DNA from: Tsukamurella sputi
GTDB lineage: Bacteria > Actinomycetota > Actinomycetes > Mycobacteriales > Mycobacteriaceae
Direction of reading: 5' to 3'
Assembly (NCBI RefSeq): GCF_007858445.1
Contig: NZ_VIGV01000003.1
Coordinates: 248,001 to 312,000, forward strand
DNA length: 64,000 nt
The notes below the pieces were generated by a model. It saw nothing but the letters and a program-made list of their open reading frames with translations, was not told the DNA's origin and ran no database searches. Both the position numbers and the translations under genes were made by a program. Within the stretch, counting starts at the first letter, position 1, and the number at the start of each line of letters is the position of its first letter. Of the stretch, positions 1 to 8,224 are shown piece after piece.

Positions 1-403
1 CGGGATGGATCAGCGTCGGCCGCCAGGTGACCTTGCCGCCGCCCGCGGCGACCTTCGTGGTGAACCGCACGCCGTGCTTGCGGGGCAGCGCCCACGACCA
101 CGTGAGCGTCCGGTCCTCGCCGTCCTTGCCGGCGGTCACCGTCGGAGTGGCGCCGTCCATGCCGTCGAAGGTGGACCGCAGGGCGGCCGCGGCGGTGTCC
201 GGGGCGGACGTGAGGTTCGCGGCGTGCGCGGCGTCGCGGGCGGAGACGGCAGCGGCGAATTTGGTGACGACGTCGTCCTCGGAGCAGGCGACCAGGGATC
301 CCGCGAGGGTCGCGGTCGCGAGCACGGCGCCCGCGGCGGTGCGGGTGCGACGGGGCGGTGTCGGGGTGGCGCCGGAGGCGGGCCGGTTCAGGATGGAGCG
401 CAT
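1..403 (-). CDS. Penicillin-binding lipoprotein, N-terminal part (runs off left edge)
   Basis: Reading leftwards from the ATG at 403, the protein has an Arg/Pro-rich start, a hydrophobic stretch (residues 24-38) and a lipobox ending L-V-A-C with the lipidated Cys at residue 40. This is a lipoprotein signal. The following roughly 95 residues, with a pattern like D-A-A-H-A-A-N-L-T and later L-T-W-S-W-A-L-P, resemble the NTF2-like MecA_N domain that precedes the transpeptidase domain in actinobacterial PBP-lipo proteins (M. tuberculosis Rv2864c). The transpeptidase part lies outside the window, so catalytic motifs cannot be checked. The expected role is peptidoglycan cross-linking on the outer face of the membrane. 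It lies downstream of the beta-lactamase-fold gene on the same strand, 71 bases away. Confidence 0.7.
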   Translation of the reverse strand, partial: MRSILNRPASGATPTPPRRTRTAAGAVLATATLAGSLVACSEDDVVTKFAAAVSARDAAHAANLTSAPDTAAAALRSTFDGMDGATPTVTAGKDGEDRTLTWSWALPRKHGVRFTTKVAAGGGKVTWRPTLIHP

Positions 404-424
404 GACTCCAGTCAACCGGGGATC

Positions 425-476
425 GGCGATAGTCGCCAAAGAGCGAATCCGGCGTCGACGATAGCGATCCGCTATC
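425..476. terminator. Two short inverted repeats between the beta-lactamase-fold gene and the PBP gene
   Basis: A perfect palindrome GGCGA-TAG-TCGCC lies at 425-437, and GATAGCG-ATC-CGCTATC lies at 460-476, overlapping the stop codon of the beta-lactamase-fold gene. Neither is followed by a clear T-run, so they could be weak terminators or operator sites. Confidence 0.3.
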
Positions 477-1365
477 AATGCTGGTCGAACGGGACGCGGA
501 GTGCGTCGACCGCGATCGCGGCGACCGTCCCGATGGCCGCGTCGACCCTCGGCAGGCTCGGATCGTTGCGGGCGGCGTGGGTGAAGACCGCTACTGCGAC
601 CGGGTGCTCGCCGGGGTAGGCGACCACCGCGACCTCGCTGCGGAGCGCGCCCAGAGTGCCCGTCTTGCCCGCGATCGACGGTGCCGATCCGAACCCCGAG
701 GCGACCCTGTGCCGGAAGACCTGCCCGCCGAGTGCGGAGCGGGCGAACGCGCACTGCGCCGGCGATGCCGCGGTGTCCGTCCAGATCGCCGCCAGGAGCG
801 CGGTCATGTCGGCGGCGGTGGTGGCGCTGCCGAAGGACGGGTCGTAGGCGCGCACGGGGCGGGCGAGGTCGTCGTCGGCGAGGGCGGCGAAGGCCTCGGC
901 GACGGTGTGGGTGTCGGTCTCCGCCATCATCGCGGCGTGGATCTCGGCGTCGCCGCCGACGATCCTGGTGCCGTGCAGCCCCAGGTCGCGGGCGGTCTCC
1001 TGCACCGCGTCCAGGCCCACCCGCCGCATCAGCTCGCCGGCGGCCGCGTTGTCCGAGACCGCGATCATCGAGCGCAGCAGATCCCGCAGGCTCATCTCGA
1101 CCGGATCCGAGAGCGCCGCGATGCCGGTGGGCCCGGGCGTCGCGGAACCCGGGTCGACGGTGACCCGCGTGCGGGGATCGAGTCGTCCGGTGTCGAAGGC
1201 GCGCGCGGCGGCCACGAGCAGCAGGACCTTGTAGATCGAGGCGGGTACCACGGGCTGCGCGCCGCCCACCGACAGCTCCGCGGGGTGCCCGATCACCCGG
1301 GCGTGCACCCAGCCGTTGCACCCGGCGTCGGCGAAGGCGGCGTCGATCCGCGCGGCCGCGGTCAT
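475..1365 (-). CDS. Class A beta-lactamase-fold serine hydrolase, no signal peptide
   Basis: This 296-residue protein has the three classic motifs of the beta-lactamase/transpeptidase fold: S43-I-Y-K46 (SxxK), a later S-D-N (VSDNAAAGE) and K-T-G-T near the C-terminus. The order and spacing fit class A serine beta-lactamases. Two things are odd. The protein begins almost directly with the catalytic domain and shows no secretion signal or lipobox, although class A enzymes normally act outside the membrane. No clear E-x-x-L-N omega-loop motif, which holds the deacylating Glu, is visible. It may be a weak beta-lactamase, a PBP-like esterase, or have a mis-chosen start. The start was picked because its ATG overlaps the LysR stop by four bases (ATGA), implying translational coupling to that regulator. 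Confidence 0.8.
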   Translation of the reverse strand: MTAAARIDAAFADAGCNGWVHARVIGHPAELSVGGAQPVVPASIYKVLLLVAAARAFDTGRLDPRTRVTVDPGSATPGPTGIAALSDPVEMSLRDLLRSMIAVSDNAAAGELMRRVGLDAVQETARDLGLHGTRIVGGDAEIHAAMMAETDTHTVAEAFAALADDDLARPVRAYDPSFGSATTAADMTALLAAIWTDTAASPAQCAFARSALGGQVFRHRVASGFGSAPSIAGKTGTLGALRSEVAVVAYPGEHPVAVAVFTHAARNDPSLPRVDAAIGTVAAIAVDALRVPFDQH

Positions 1366-2207
1366 CGGCCGAGCCGCCACAGCGCCGATTCCAGCCGGGC
1401 CGCGTCCGGGTGGTCGCGCCGGCCGAGGATCTTCACGCGCAGGGGGAAGTCCGTGGCCGGGCGGCGCGCGGTGCCCGCCGGAACCGCGTCCCCGGCCGCG
1501 ACGGGGGTGAACGCCAGCCCCGCGGCGACGGCGGCGTGCGCCGCGGACTCGGTCTCGGTGATCAGCACGGCCGACGTGATGCCGCGTGCCGTGAGCCGGT
1601 CCAGCAGCAGATCCGCGGCCGGCGGATTGGCCGCGCGCGGCGGCAGCGCGACCGCCAGCGCCGACAGGTCGCGCAGGCGCGGCGACCGGAATCCTTCCGG
1701 TACCAGGAAGTCCCGCGGCAGCGCGATCACCGGGCCCGACGGTGCGCCGTCCCCCAGGACGGGGTGCTCGACGACCGCCACGTCGAGCAGGTCCTCGGCG
1801 ACCGCCCGCGCCAGCTGCGGTGAGGCGCCGGCCGAGAGGGTCAGCGGCGCACCGTCGTCGCCGGCGGACAGGGCGGCGGCGCAGGCGGCCGACACCGCGG
1901 AGCCGAGCGCGTCGCACAGCGCCACCCTTCGCTCCCCGATCCCCGCGCCGAGGCGCGCGGCCTCGGCGACGAACCGATCGGCGTCGCGGACCATGACCCG
2001 GGCGCGCGGCAGCAGCTCGCGACCCGCGGGAGTGAGGTCGGCGCCCCGTCGGCTCCGGTCGATGAGCGTGACGCCGAGGGCCTCCTCGAGGCGGCGCAGG
2101 CCGGCCGAGACCGGCGGCTGCGTGATCCCGAGCCGGTCCGCGGCGCGACCGAAGTGCTGCTCCTCGGCGACCGCGACGAAGAAGCGCAGGTGCCGGATGA
2201 GGTCCAT
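1362..2207 (-). CDS. LysR-family transcriptional regulator
   Basis: The 281-residue protein starts M-D-L-I-R-H-L-R-F-F-V-A-V-A, the standard LysR N-terminus, followed by a winged HTH (A-A-D-R-L-G-I-T-Q-P-P-V-S, residues about 18-35) and a periplasmic-binding-protein-like effector domain. Family members are about 290-310 residues, so it is nearly full length. It is the first gene of a two-gene unit with the downstream beta-lactamase-fold gene, sharing the ATGA overlap. It is divergent from the PucR-like gene across a 64-base gap. The likely role is control of the beta-lactamase-fold gene or of the divergent gene in response to an unknown ligand. Regulator and enzyme are co-transcribed, unlike the divergent ampR-ampC layout. 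Confidence 0.85.
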   Translation of the reverse strand: MDLIRHLRFFVAVAEEQHFGRAADRLGITQPPVSAGLRRLEEALGVTLIDRSRRGADLTPAGRELLPRARVMVRDADRFVAEAARLGAGIGERRVALCDALGSAVSAACAAALSAGDDGAPLTLSAGASPQLARAVAEDLLDVAVVEHPVLGDGAPSGPVIALPRDFLVPEGFRSPRLRDLSALAVALPPRAANPPAADLLLDRLTARGITSAVLITETESAAHAAVAAGLAFTPVAAGDAVPAGTARRPATDFPLRVKILGRRDHPDAARLESALWRLGR

Positions 2208-2271
2208 GTGCCGGAGTCTAGCCAGCCGATTCGGGCACGCGCGGCGCTGGGAACCAGCACAATCGGCAGGT
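2208..2271. promoter_or_regulatory. Divergent promoter region with inverted repeat GCCGATT/AATCGGC
   Basis: This 64-base gap must hold the promoters of both the LysR gene and the PucR-like gene. GCCGATT at 2225-2231 and its exact inverse AATCGGC at 2261-2267 flank the middle, a plausible binding pair for the LysR or PucR-like product. No clear -10/-35 pair is obvious by eye. Confidence 0.35.
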
Positions 2272-3471
2272 GTGAACGATGCCGTGGACGCCGAGATCGC
2301 ACAGATCCGTGACGCACTGACGGCGCGGATGGAGCGCATCACCGCGTCGGTGGTCGCGACGATCCGGCAGCAGATCCCGTTCTACGCCGATGCCGGCGCC
2401 GTCTCCGAGGAGATGGTCACCGAGGCGGTGCGGGACAACCTGACGTACATGGTGCGCGCGCTCACCGACACCGCCTTCGACACCGCGCCCGCCGCGGCGA
2501 CGGGGCGCACGCGCGCCGAGATCGGCGTGCCGCTGGCCGCCGTGATGCACGCCTACCGCATCGGCGTGCACCGCGTCTGGCAGGAGGTGCACGCGATCGC
2601 CGAGGACCGGCCGGAACTGAGCCGGCGGGCGCTGCTCTCGGCGACACAGCACATGTGGGAGGCGCAGGACCAGTTCGTGGACGCCATGGCCGGGGCCCAT
2701 CGCGACCGCACCACCGAACAGGCGCTCGACGACGCCGCCGAGCGCGCCGCACTCGCCGAATACCTTCTGCAGGGCAGGATCCCGAGCGATCAGAGCCTCT
2801 GGGAGATCGCCACGCTGCTGCGGCTCCCCACGACGGGGCCCTACCTCGCAGTCGCCGCGGCCACGGTCGAGGTGGGGCGCGCGCCGCTGCCGGGGGTCGC
2901 CGACCGGCTGCGGGCGATCGACGCCTACTCGGCGTGGCGGCTGCTGCCGGACCAGCAGATCGGGATCATCCATGCCCCGACGCCGGCGGTGCGCACCGCG
3001 GTGATCGATCTGCTGCGCCGGATCGCCGTCGCCCGTGTCGGCGTGAGCGCCCCGTTCGGAGAACTCCGCGACACCCCGCAGGGACTCAACTTCGCGCGGC
3101 GAGAACTCGTCGGGCCGGGCACCGGGGTCTCCGTCTTCGACGGTTCCGTCCTCGGCACCGCCGCGATCGCCGCGCCCGAGACCACCGTCGAGCTGGCCCG
3201 GGGCGTGCTGCGCCGGCTGTACGAGCTCCCCGAGGACGACCGGGACCCGCTGTTCGCCACCTTCCGGGCGTGGGTCGCGCACGACGGCAACGTCAAGGAT
3301 GCGGCCGCCGAGTTGTTCGTGCACCCCAACACGGTGCGGCACCGCCTGCGGCGTGTCGAGCAGCTCACCGGCCGTTCCATCGGATCGCCCCGCGAGGTGG
3401 CCGAGCTGTGCCTCGCCTTCGAGGTCGACGCCCGGGTCCGACTCCAGGTGGACGCTGGCAAACCGGCCTAG
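2272..3471 (+). CDS. PucR-family (CdaR-like) transcriptional regulator
   Basis: This 399-residue protein starts at a GTG and has an all-helical N-terminal sensor-like region (residues about 1-170) with an Arg/Glu-rich pattern. A middle GGDEF-like/CdaR region follows, then a C-terminal HTH of the PucR type (V-K-D-A-A-A-E-L-F-V-H-P-N-T-V-R-H-R-L-R-R-V), residues about 345-370. The motif V-H-x-N-T-V-R-x-R-L is characteristic of the PucR HTH_30 domain. Such proteins activate adjacent catabolic genes. The nearest downstream gene on the same strand is the PHA operon start, 144 bases away, so control of fatty-acid/PHA genes is possible but inferred. The GTG start lies just after the divergent promoter gap; a longer N-terminal reading would run across the LysR gene. 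Confidence 0.8.
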   Translation: MNDAVDAEIAQIRDALTARMERITASVVATIRQQIPFYADAGAVSEEMVTEAVRDNLTYMVRALTDTAFDTAPAAATGRTRAEIGVPLAAVMHAYRIGVHRVWQEVHAIAEDRPELSRRALLSATQHMWEAQDQFVDAMAGAHRDRTTEQALDDAAERAALAEYLLQGRIPSDQSLWEIATLLRLPTTGPYLAVAAATVEVGRAPLPGVADRLRAIDAYSAWRLLPDQQIGIIHAPTPAVRTAVIDLLRRIAVARVGVSAPFGELRDTPQGLNFARRELVGPGTGVSVFDGSVLGTAAIAAPETTVELARGVLRRLYELPEDDRDPLFATFRAWVAHDGNVKDAAAELFVHPNTVRHRLRRVEQLTGRSIGSPREVAELCLAFEVDARVRLQVDAGKPA

Positions 3472-3615
3472 TGGCGGCTTGCAGAACCAAGCTGTGGTGA
3501 TTGTGTTTCGTGACACCTCAGCGGGCGGAACCGTGTTTGCGTCACCATCGACCCGACAGGGTGTCCAGGGTCACTCTGTAAAGGACGAACCCGACACCGC
3601 CCAGAAGGACTCACG

Positions 3616-5115
3616 ATGACGAACCTCGCCGAGAACCTCACCTCCGCCGCCGCTGCGCACGGCGACACCGTCGCCCTCAAGTGCGACGAACTCCAGTTCA
3701 CGTATGCGGAGTTCGACGACGCCTCCGCACGTTTCGCCACCTACCTCGCGGAGCAGGGCATCGAGGCCGGTGACCGGGTCGGCATCATGCTGCCGAACAC
3801 CCCGGCCTTCGCCATCGTCTTCTACGGCCTGATGCGCCGCGGCGCGATCGCGGTCCCGATGAACCCGCTGCTCAAGGCGGCCGAGGTCGAGTACTACCTC
3901 GCGAACACCTCGTCCACGGCGCTGTTTGCCACGCCCGTCTTCGCCGCCGACGCCGAGGCCGGGGCGAAGGCAGCAGGCGCCGCCTGTCACTTCGGCGACG
4001 ACGCGGCCCTCGCCACGCTCCTCGCGAAGTACGAGCCCACGACGGCGGTCGAGCCCCGGGAACCGTCGGACACGGCGGTCATCCTGCACACCTCCGGCAC
4101 CACCGGTAAGCCCAAGGGTGCCGAACTCACCCACGACGGCCTCGGCCGCAACTGCGAGATCGCGGGACGTACGCTGCTCGGCCTGTCCAACGACGACGTG
4201 GTCATGGGCTGCCTGCCGCTGTTCCACGTCTTCGGACTCACGTGCGGCCTCGACGCCGCGGTCCGTTTCGGCGCGACGCTCACCCTGATCCCGCGCTTCG
4301 ACCCGCGCAAGGCCATCGAGGTGATCGGGCGCGACCGCGTCACAGTCTTCCTGGGCGTCCCCACGATGTACGCGGCGCTGGTGGCCTCGCTGCAGCCCGG
4401 CGACGACGTCTCCTCGTTGCGGGCCTGCGCGTCCGGTGGCGCCGCCCTACCGCTCCAGGTCATCACCGACTTCGAGAAGGCCTTCAACGCGATCATCATG
4501 GAGGGCTACGGCCTGTCCGAGACGTCGCCCGTCGCCTGCTTCAACCACCCGGACAAGCCCCGTAAGCCCGGCACCATCGGAACCCCCATCGAGGGCATCG
4601 AGATGCGGGTCGTCGACGACGCGGGCAAGGAGGTCCCGCAGGGCGAGCGCGGCGAGGTGCAGGTGCGCGGCCACAACATCATGAAGGGCTACTGGAACCT
4701 GCCCGAGGCGACCGCCGCGTCGATCGACCCCGACGGCTGGTTCTCCACCGGCGACATCGGCATCGTCGACGAGGAGGGCTACTTCTCGATCGTCGACCGC
4801 AAGAAGGAGATGATCATCCGCGGCGGGCTCAACGTCTACCCGCGCGAGCTCGAAGAGGTGCTCTACAGCCATCCCGAGATCGCGGAGGCCGCCGTCGTCG
4901 GCATCCCGCACGCCTCGCTCGGCGAGGAGGTGGGCGCGGCCGTCGCGCTCAAGGCGGGCAGCACGCTGACCGCCGAGGCCGTCCGCGAGTTCGTCAAGGA
5001 GCGCGTCGCCTCGTACAAGTACCCGCGCCACGTCTGGCTGCTGACGGAGCTGCCCAAGGGCGCCACCGGCAAGGTGCAGAAGCGCGACATCGCCGTCCCG
5101 GCCGAATTCAACTGA
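3616..5115 (+). CDS. fadD: Long-chain acyl-CoA ligase (FadD-type)
   Basis: This 499-residue adenylate-forming enzyme has the AMP-binding P-loop motif T-S-G-T-T-G-K-P-K-G (residues about 161-170), the Y-G-L-S-E-T-S motif, the D-G-W-F-S-T-G-D-I hinge region, and the C-terminal lysine in K-G-A-T-G-K-V-Q-K-R. It should convert a fatty acid, ATP and CoA to acyl-CoA, AMP and PPi in the cytosol. An A-A-G-G-A motif region precedes Y-G-L-S. It is the first gene of a tight operon with a PHA synthase, an R-hydratase and a PHA depolymerase. Its likely job is activating fatty acids released by depolymerisation or taken up for polymer synthesis. The 144-base upstream gap holds GTGT-N6-ACAC (3503-3516), and a GAAGGA ribosome site precedes the ATG. 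Confidence 0.88.
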   Translation: MTNLAENLTSAAAAHGDTVALKCDELQFTYAEFDDASARFATYLAEQGIEAGDRVGIMLPNTPAFAIVFYGLMRRGAIAVPMNPLLKAAEVEYYLANTSSTALFATPVFAADAEAGAKAAGAACHFGDDAALATLLAKYEPTTAVEPREPSDTAVILHTSGTTGKPKGAELTHDGLGRNCEIAGRTLLGLSNDDVVMGCLPLFHVFGLTCGLDAAVRFGATLTLIPRFDPRKAIEVIGRDRVTVFLGVPTMYAALVASLQPGDDVSSLRACASGGAALPLQVITDFEKAFNAIIMEGYGLSETSPVACFNHPDKPRKPGTIGTPIEGIEMRVVDDAGKEVPQGERGEVQVRGHNIMKGYWNLPEATAASIDPDGWFSTGDIGIVDEEGYFSIVDRKKEMIIRGGLNVYPRELEEVLYSHPEIAEAAVVGIPHASLGEEVGAAVALKAGSTLTAEAVREFVKERVASYKYPRHVWLLTELPKGATGKVQKRDIAVPAEFN

Positions 5116-5151
5116 ACCACACCACGATCACAGGAAATCGAGGCCACCATC

Positions 5152-6846
5152 ATGACCACCACCGCTGAAGGTGCCGACGAGATCGTCGCTCCTCTGGACC
5201 TGCTTCTCGTCAACTCCACCAAGTCGTTCGCCTCACGCATGGTTCCGAACGCCGCCTGGGCCCGGTTCGGACTCTCCCTCGCGGGGAAGCCCGTGACCGT
5301 GGCCGAGCGCTCCGCCGGCCTGGCGAAGGAGCTCGCGCTCATCGCGGCCGGGCGCAGCGCCCGCGAGCCCAAGCGGGGCGACTTCCGGTTCAAGGATCCG
5401 GCGTGGGCGCAGAACCCGCTGCTCAATCGCATCGAGCAGGCCTACCTGGCCGTCTCGGACCTGGCGGATCAGCTCTACGACGACGCCGAACTGGAGTGGA
5501 AGGACGCCGAGAAGATGCGGTTCGTCCTCGACAACCTCATCGAGGGCCTGTCGCCGACGAACAATCCCTTCGTCTCGCCGCTGGGCTGGAAGGCGATGAT
5601 CGACACCGGTGGCCTGTCCGTGGTCCGCGGGCTCAAGGCCTTCGTCCGGGACATGGCGTCCAAGCCGCGCATCCCCTCGATGGTCGACCCGAACGCCTAC
5701 ACCGTGGGCGAGACGGTCGCGACGTCGAAGGGCACCGTCGTCCTGCGGACCCGGATGTTCGAGCTGATCCAGTACGCCCCGCAGACCAAGCAGGTGCGCG
5801 AGGTACCGCTGCTGCTGGTGCCGCCGGTGATCAATAAGTTCTACATCATGGACATCGCGCCGGGGCGCAGCCTCGTCGAGCACTACGTCAAGGGCGGCCA
5901 GCAGGTGTTCGCCATCTCCTGGCGCAATCCCTCGGCGCGGCACCGGGACTGGGGCTTCGACGAGTACGGCAAGGCCATCATCGAGGCGCTCGACGCGCTG
6001 CGGGTGATCACCGGTGCGGACCAGGCGAACGTCTTCGCCACCTGCTCCGGCGGGATCCTCACGTCGATGGTCATGGCGCACCTGTTCGCCACCGGCCACG
6101 GCGACCGGATCGCCGGGCTGACCTTCGGTGTGACCGTCCTCGACCAGAGCCACGCGGGCTTCGCCTCCGCGCTGGCGAGCAGACGGGCCGCTGAAGCCGC
6201 GATCCGTACGTCCGCGAACAAGGGCTACCTCGACGGTGCCGCCATGGCCGAGATGTTCGCCTGGCTCCGCCCGACGGACCTGGTGTGGCGGTACGTGGTG
6301 AACAACTACATCCAGGGCCGGCCGCCGGCCGCCTTCGACGTCCTGTTCTGGAACGCCGACACCACCCGGATGACCGCGGCCCTGCACAAGGACATGGTGC
6401 TCATGGGCCTGGACAACAAGCTGGTCACCCCGGGCGCGTCGACGATGCTGGGCACACCCGTGGACCTGTCGAAGATCGAGGCCGACCTGTACGTGATCGG
6501 CGGCATCTCCGATCACATCTGTCCCTGGCAGGCCACCGAGCGCAGTGCCGCGCTGTTCGGCAGCAAGGACAACACCTACGTGCTCTCCACCGCCGGCCAC
6601 ATCGCGTCGCTGGTCAACCCGCCCGGCAACCCGAAGGCGTCGTTCCGCACGGCGCCCGTCCTGCAGGACCAGACCCCCGAGGAGTGGTTCGAGACCGCCG
6701 TCAAGGAGCAGGGCTCCTGGTGGCCGCACCACCTCGAGTGGCTCGATCAGCGCAGCGGCGCGGAGGTCGACGCCCCGTCGGCCCTGGGCGCCGCCGGCTA
6801 CGAGCCCCTGGCCCCCGCCCCCGGCACCTACGTTCTGGAGAAGTGA
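5152..6846 (+). CDS. phaC: Poly(3-hydroxyalkanoate) polymerase (PhaC-like)
   Basis: This 564-residue protein has an N-terminal PhaC_N-type region followed by an alpha/beta-hydrolase domain. The nucleophile sits in the lipase-like box A-T-C-S-G-G with Cys298 in place of Ser, the hallmark of PHA synthases. The other triad members are visible as Asp454 (G-G-I-S-D-H-I-C-P-W) and His483 (T-A-G-H-I-A). The signature V-P-P-V-I-N-K-F-Y-I-M-D-I and the S-W-R-N-P motif are typical of class I/II synthases, and the length fits those single-subunit classes. It should join (R)-3-hydroxyacyl-CoA units into storage polyester with CoA release, at the granule surface. It sits 36 bases after fadD and 8 bases before the R-hydratase gene. 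Substrate chain length cannot be read directly. Confidence 0.92.
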   Translation: MTTTAEGADEIVAPLDLLLVNSTKSFASRMVPNAAWARFGLSLAGKPVTVAERSAGLAKELALIAAGRSAREPKRGDFRFKDPAWAQNPLLNRIEQAYLAVSDLADQLYDDAELEWKDAEKMRFVLDNLIEGLSPTNNPFVSPLGWKAMIDTGGLSVVRGLKAFVRDMASKPRIPSMVDPNAYTVGETVATSKGTVVLRTRMFELIQYAPQTKQVREVPLLLVPPVINKFYIMDIAPGRSLVEHYVKGGQQVFAISWRNPSARHRDWGFDEYGKAIIEALDALRVITGADQANVFATCSGGILTSMVMAHLFATGHGDRIAGLTFGVTVLDQSHAGFASALASRRAAEAAIRTSANKGYLDGAAMAEMFAWLRPTDLVWRYVVNNYIQGRPPAAFDVLFWNADTTRMTAALHKDMVLMGLDNKLVTPGASTMLGTPVDLSKIEADLYVIGGISDHICPWQATERSAALFGSKDNTYVLSTAGHIASLVNPPGNPKASFRTAPVLQDQTPEEWFETAVKEQGSWWPHHLEWLDQRSGAEVDAPSALGAAGYEPLAPAPGTYVLEK

Positions 6847-6854
6847 GGCCCGCC

Positions 6855-7307
6855 ATGACCACCACGATCGCCACCCCGCAGGAACTGCTCGGACTCGTCG
6901 GGCAGTCGCTCGGCACGACCGAGTGGATGACCGTCGACCAGGAGCGCGTGAACCTCTTCGCCGACGCCACCGGTGACCACCAGTGGATCCACGTCGACCC
7001 GGAGAAGGCCGCCGCGGGCCCCTACGGCAGGACCATCGCGCACGGCTACCTCACGCTCTCGCTGGCGCCGCTGTTCATCGCCGAGGCGCTGGTCGTCGAG
7101 CAGGTGCAGGCCGCGGTGAACTACGGCCTCAACAAGGTGCGCTTCCCCGCGCCGGTCCCCGTCGGCTCGCGGGTGCGCGCCGCCGTGGAACTGGCCGGGG
7201 CGCAGGAGAAGCCGGCCGGGATCGAGGCCGTCATCCGCCTGACCTACGAGGTGGAGGGTGCCGACCGTCCGGCGTGCATCGCCGAGACGGTGGTGCTGTA
7301 CCGATGA
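6855..7307 (+). CDS. phaJ: (R)-specific enoyl-CoA hydratase, MaoC/PhaJ-like
   Basis: This 150-residue single hot-dog domain carries the hydratase 2 motif D-x(4)-H: F-A-D-A-T-G-D-H-Q-W-I-H-V-D (residues about 36-49), followed by G-P-Y-G-R-T-I-A-H-G-Y-L-T-L-S. PhaJ enzymes hydrate trans-2-enoyl-CoA from beta-oxidation to the (R)-3-hydroxyacyl-CoA used by PHA polymerase. Placement directly between phaC and phaZ supports that role over a generic MaoC dehydratase. The ATG follows the phaC stop by eight bases, and its own stop overlaps the next ATG (ATGA), so translation is probably coupled. Confidence 0.88.
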   Translation: MTTTIATPQELLGLVGQSLGTTEWMTVDQERVNLFADATGDHQWIHVDPEKAAAGPYGRTIAHGYLTLSLAPLFIAEALVVEQVQAAVNYGLNKVRFPAPVPVGSRVRAAVELAGAQEKPAGIEAVIRLTYEVEGADRPACIAETVVLYR

Positions 7308-8185
7308 GCGACGAGACCGCCGCCGAGGTGGACCTGCCCGACGAGCTCATCGCCACCGGGGGACAGCGGATCCGGGTGCGCTACCGGCCCGGAGTGGGCG
7401 TGCCCCTGGTGCTGTGCAACGGGATCGGGGCGAGCCTCGAGGTGCTGGATCCGTTCGTGGCGAAGCTCGATCCGCAGCGCCCCGTGGTGCGTTTCGACGC
7501 GCCCGGGGTGGGGGAATCGCCGACGTCGATCCTGCCCTACGGTTTCCCCTACCTCGCATGGGTGCTCGGCCGGGTGCTCGACGAGTTGGACATCGGTGTC
7601 GTCGACATCCTGGGCCTGTCCTGGGGCGGTGCGCTGGCCCAGCAGTTCGCCTTCCAGAACCCGATGCGCTGCCGGCGCCTGATCCTGGTGTCCACCGGCA
7701 CCGGCGCGATCATGGTGCCCGGCGATCCGCGCGTGCTCCGGAAGATGGTCACGCCGCGCCGCTTCCGCGATCCCGAGTACGCGGCGCAGGTCGCGGGCGA
7801 GCTGTACGGCGGCACGGTCCGGGAGGACGGGACCGACATCGCCGAGACCTTCCAGCGGCAGATGCACGCCGGCTCCAAGATGGGCTATCTGCACCAGCTG
7901 CTCGCCGGCTCGGTGTGGACGTCGATCTTCGCGCTGCCCGCGATCCGGCAGAAGACCCTGCTCGTCTTCGGCGAGGACGACCCGATCATCCCCATGATCA
8001 ACGGCAGGATCTTCGAGACGCTGCTCCCGCGGGCCACGCTGCACCGGCACGAGGGCGGCCACGTCGACCTGGTGACCCGCGCCGATGTGCTGGCGCCGGT
8101 GATCGAGGAGTTCCTGGGAACGCCCCACCTCGGCCGGCGGCAGTGGCGCGGCCGGAACAACGGACCGCTCACACCGCGCGACTGA
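7304..8185 (+). CDS. phaZ: Intracellular PHA depolymerase, PhaZ-like alpha/beta hydrolase
   Basis: This 293-residue alpha/beta hydrolase has the nucleophile elbow G-L-S-W-G-G (Ser106). The line L-C-N-G-I-G-A-S-L-E-V-L-D-P-F at residues about 44-58 and the stretch M-V-P-G-D-P-R-V-L are recognisably those of the Pseudomonas medium-chain-length PhaZ family. The acid lies in G-E-D-D-P-I-I-P and the histidine in E-G-G-H-V-D-L-V-T-R. The enzyme would mobilise stored polymer into hydroxy fatty acids inside the cell, which fadD could reactivate. The ATG overlaps the phaJ stop by four bases. The C-terminal tail after the hydrolase core is Arg-rich, as in Pseudomonas PhaZ. A general esterase role is the alternative. 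Confidence 0.85.
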   Translation: MSDETAAEVDLPDELIATGGQRIRVRYRPGVGVPLVLCNGIGASLEVLDPFVAKLDPQRPVVRFDAPGVGESPTSILPYGFPYLAWVLGRVLDELDIGVVDILGLSWGGALAQQFAFQNPMRCRRLILVSTGTGAIMVPGDPRVLRKMVTPRRFRDPEYAAQVAGELYGGTVREDGTDIAETFQRQMHAGSKMGYLHQLLAGSVWTSIFALPAIRQKTLLVFGEDDPIIPMINGRIFETLLPRATLHRHEGGHVDLVTRADVLAPVIEEFLGTPHLGRRQWRGRNNGPLTPRD

Positions 8186-8188
8186 CCC

Positions 8189-8201
8189 TGGAATCATTCC
8201 A
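8189..8201. promoter_or_regulatory. Perfect 13-bp palindrome upstream of Fur-family gene
   Basis: TGGAAT-C-ATTCCA lies 23 bases before the Fur-family ATG, in an AT-rich patch that also contains a TACTCTATT -10-like stretch (8212-8220). Mycobacterial FurA binds an AT-rich site just upstream of its own gene, so autoregulation is the natural reading. No mapping exists for this strain. Confidence 0.55.
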
Positions 8202-8224
8202 AAATCGGGCGTACTCTATTTCGC

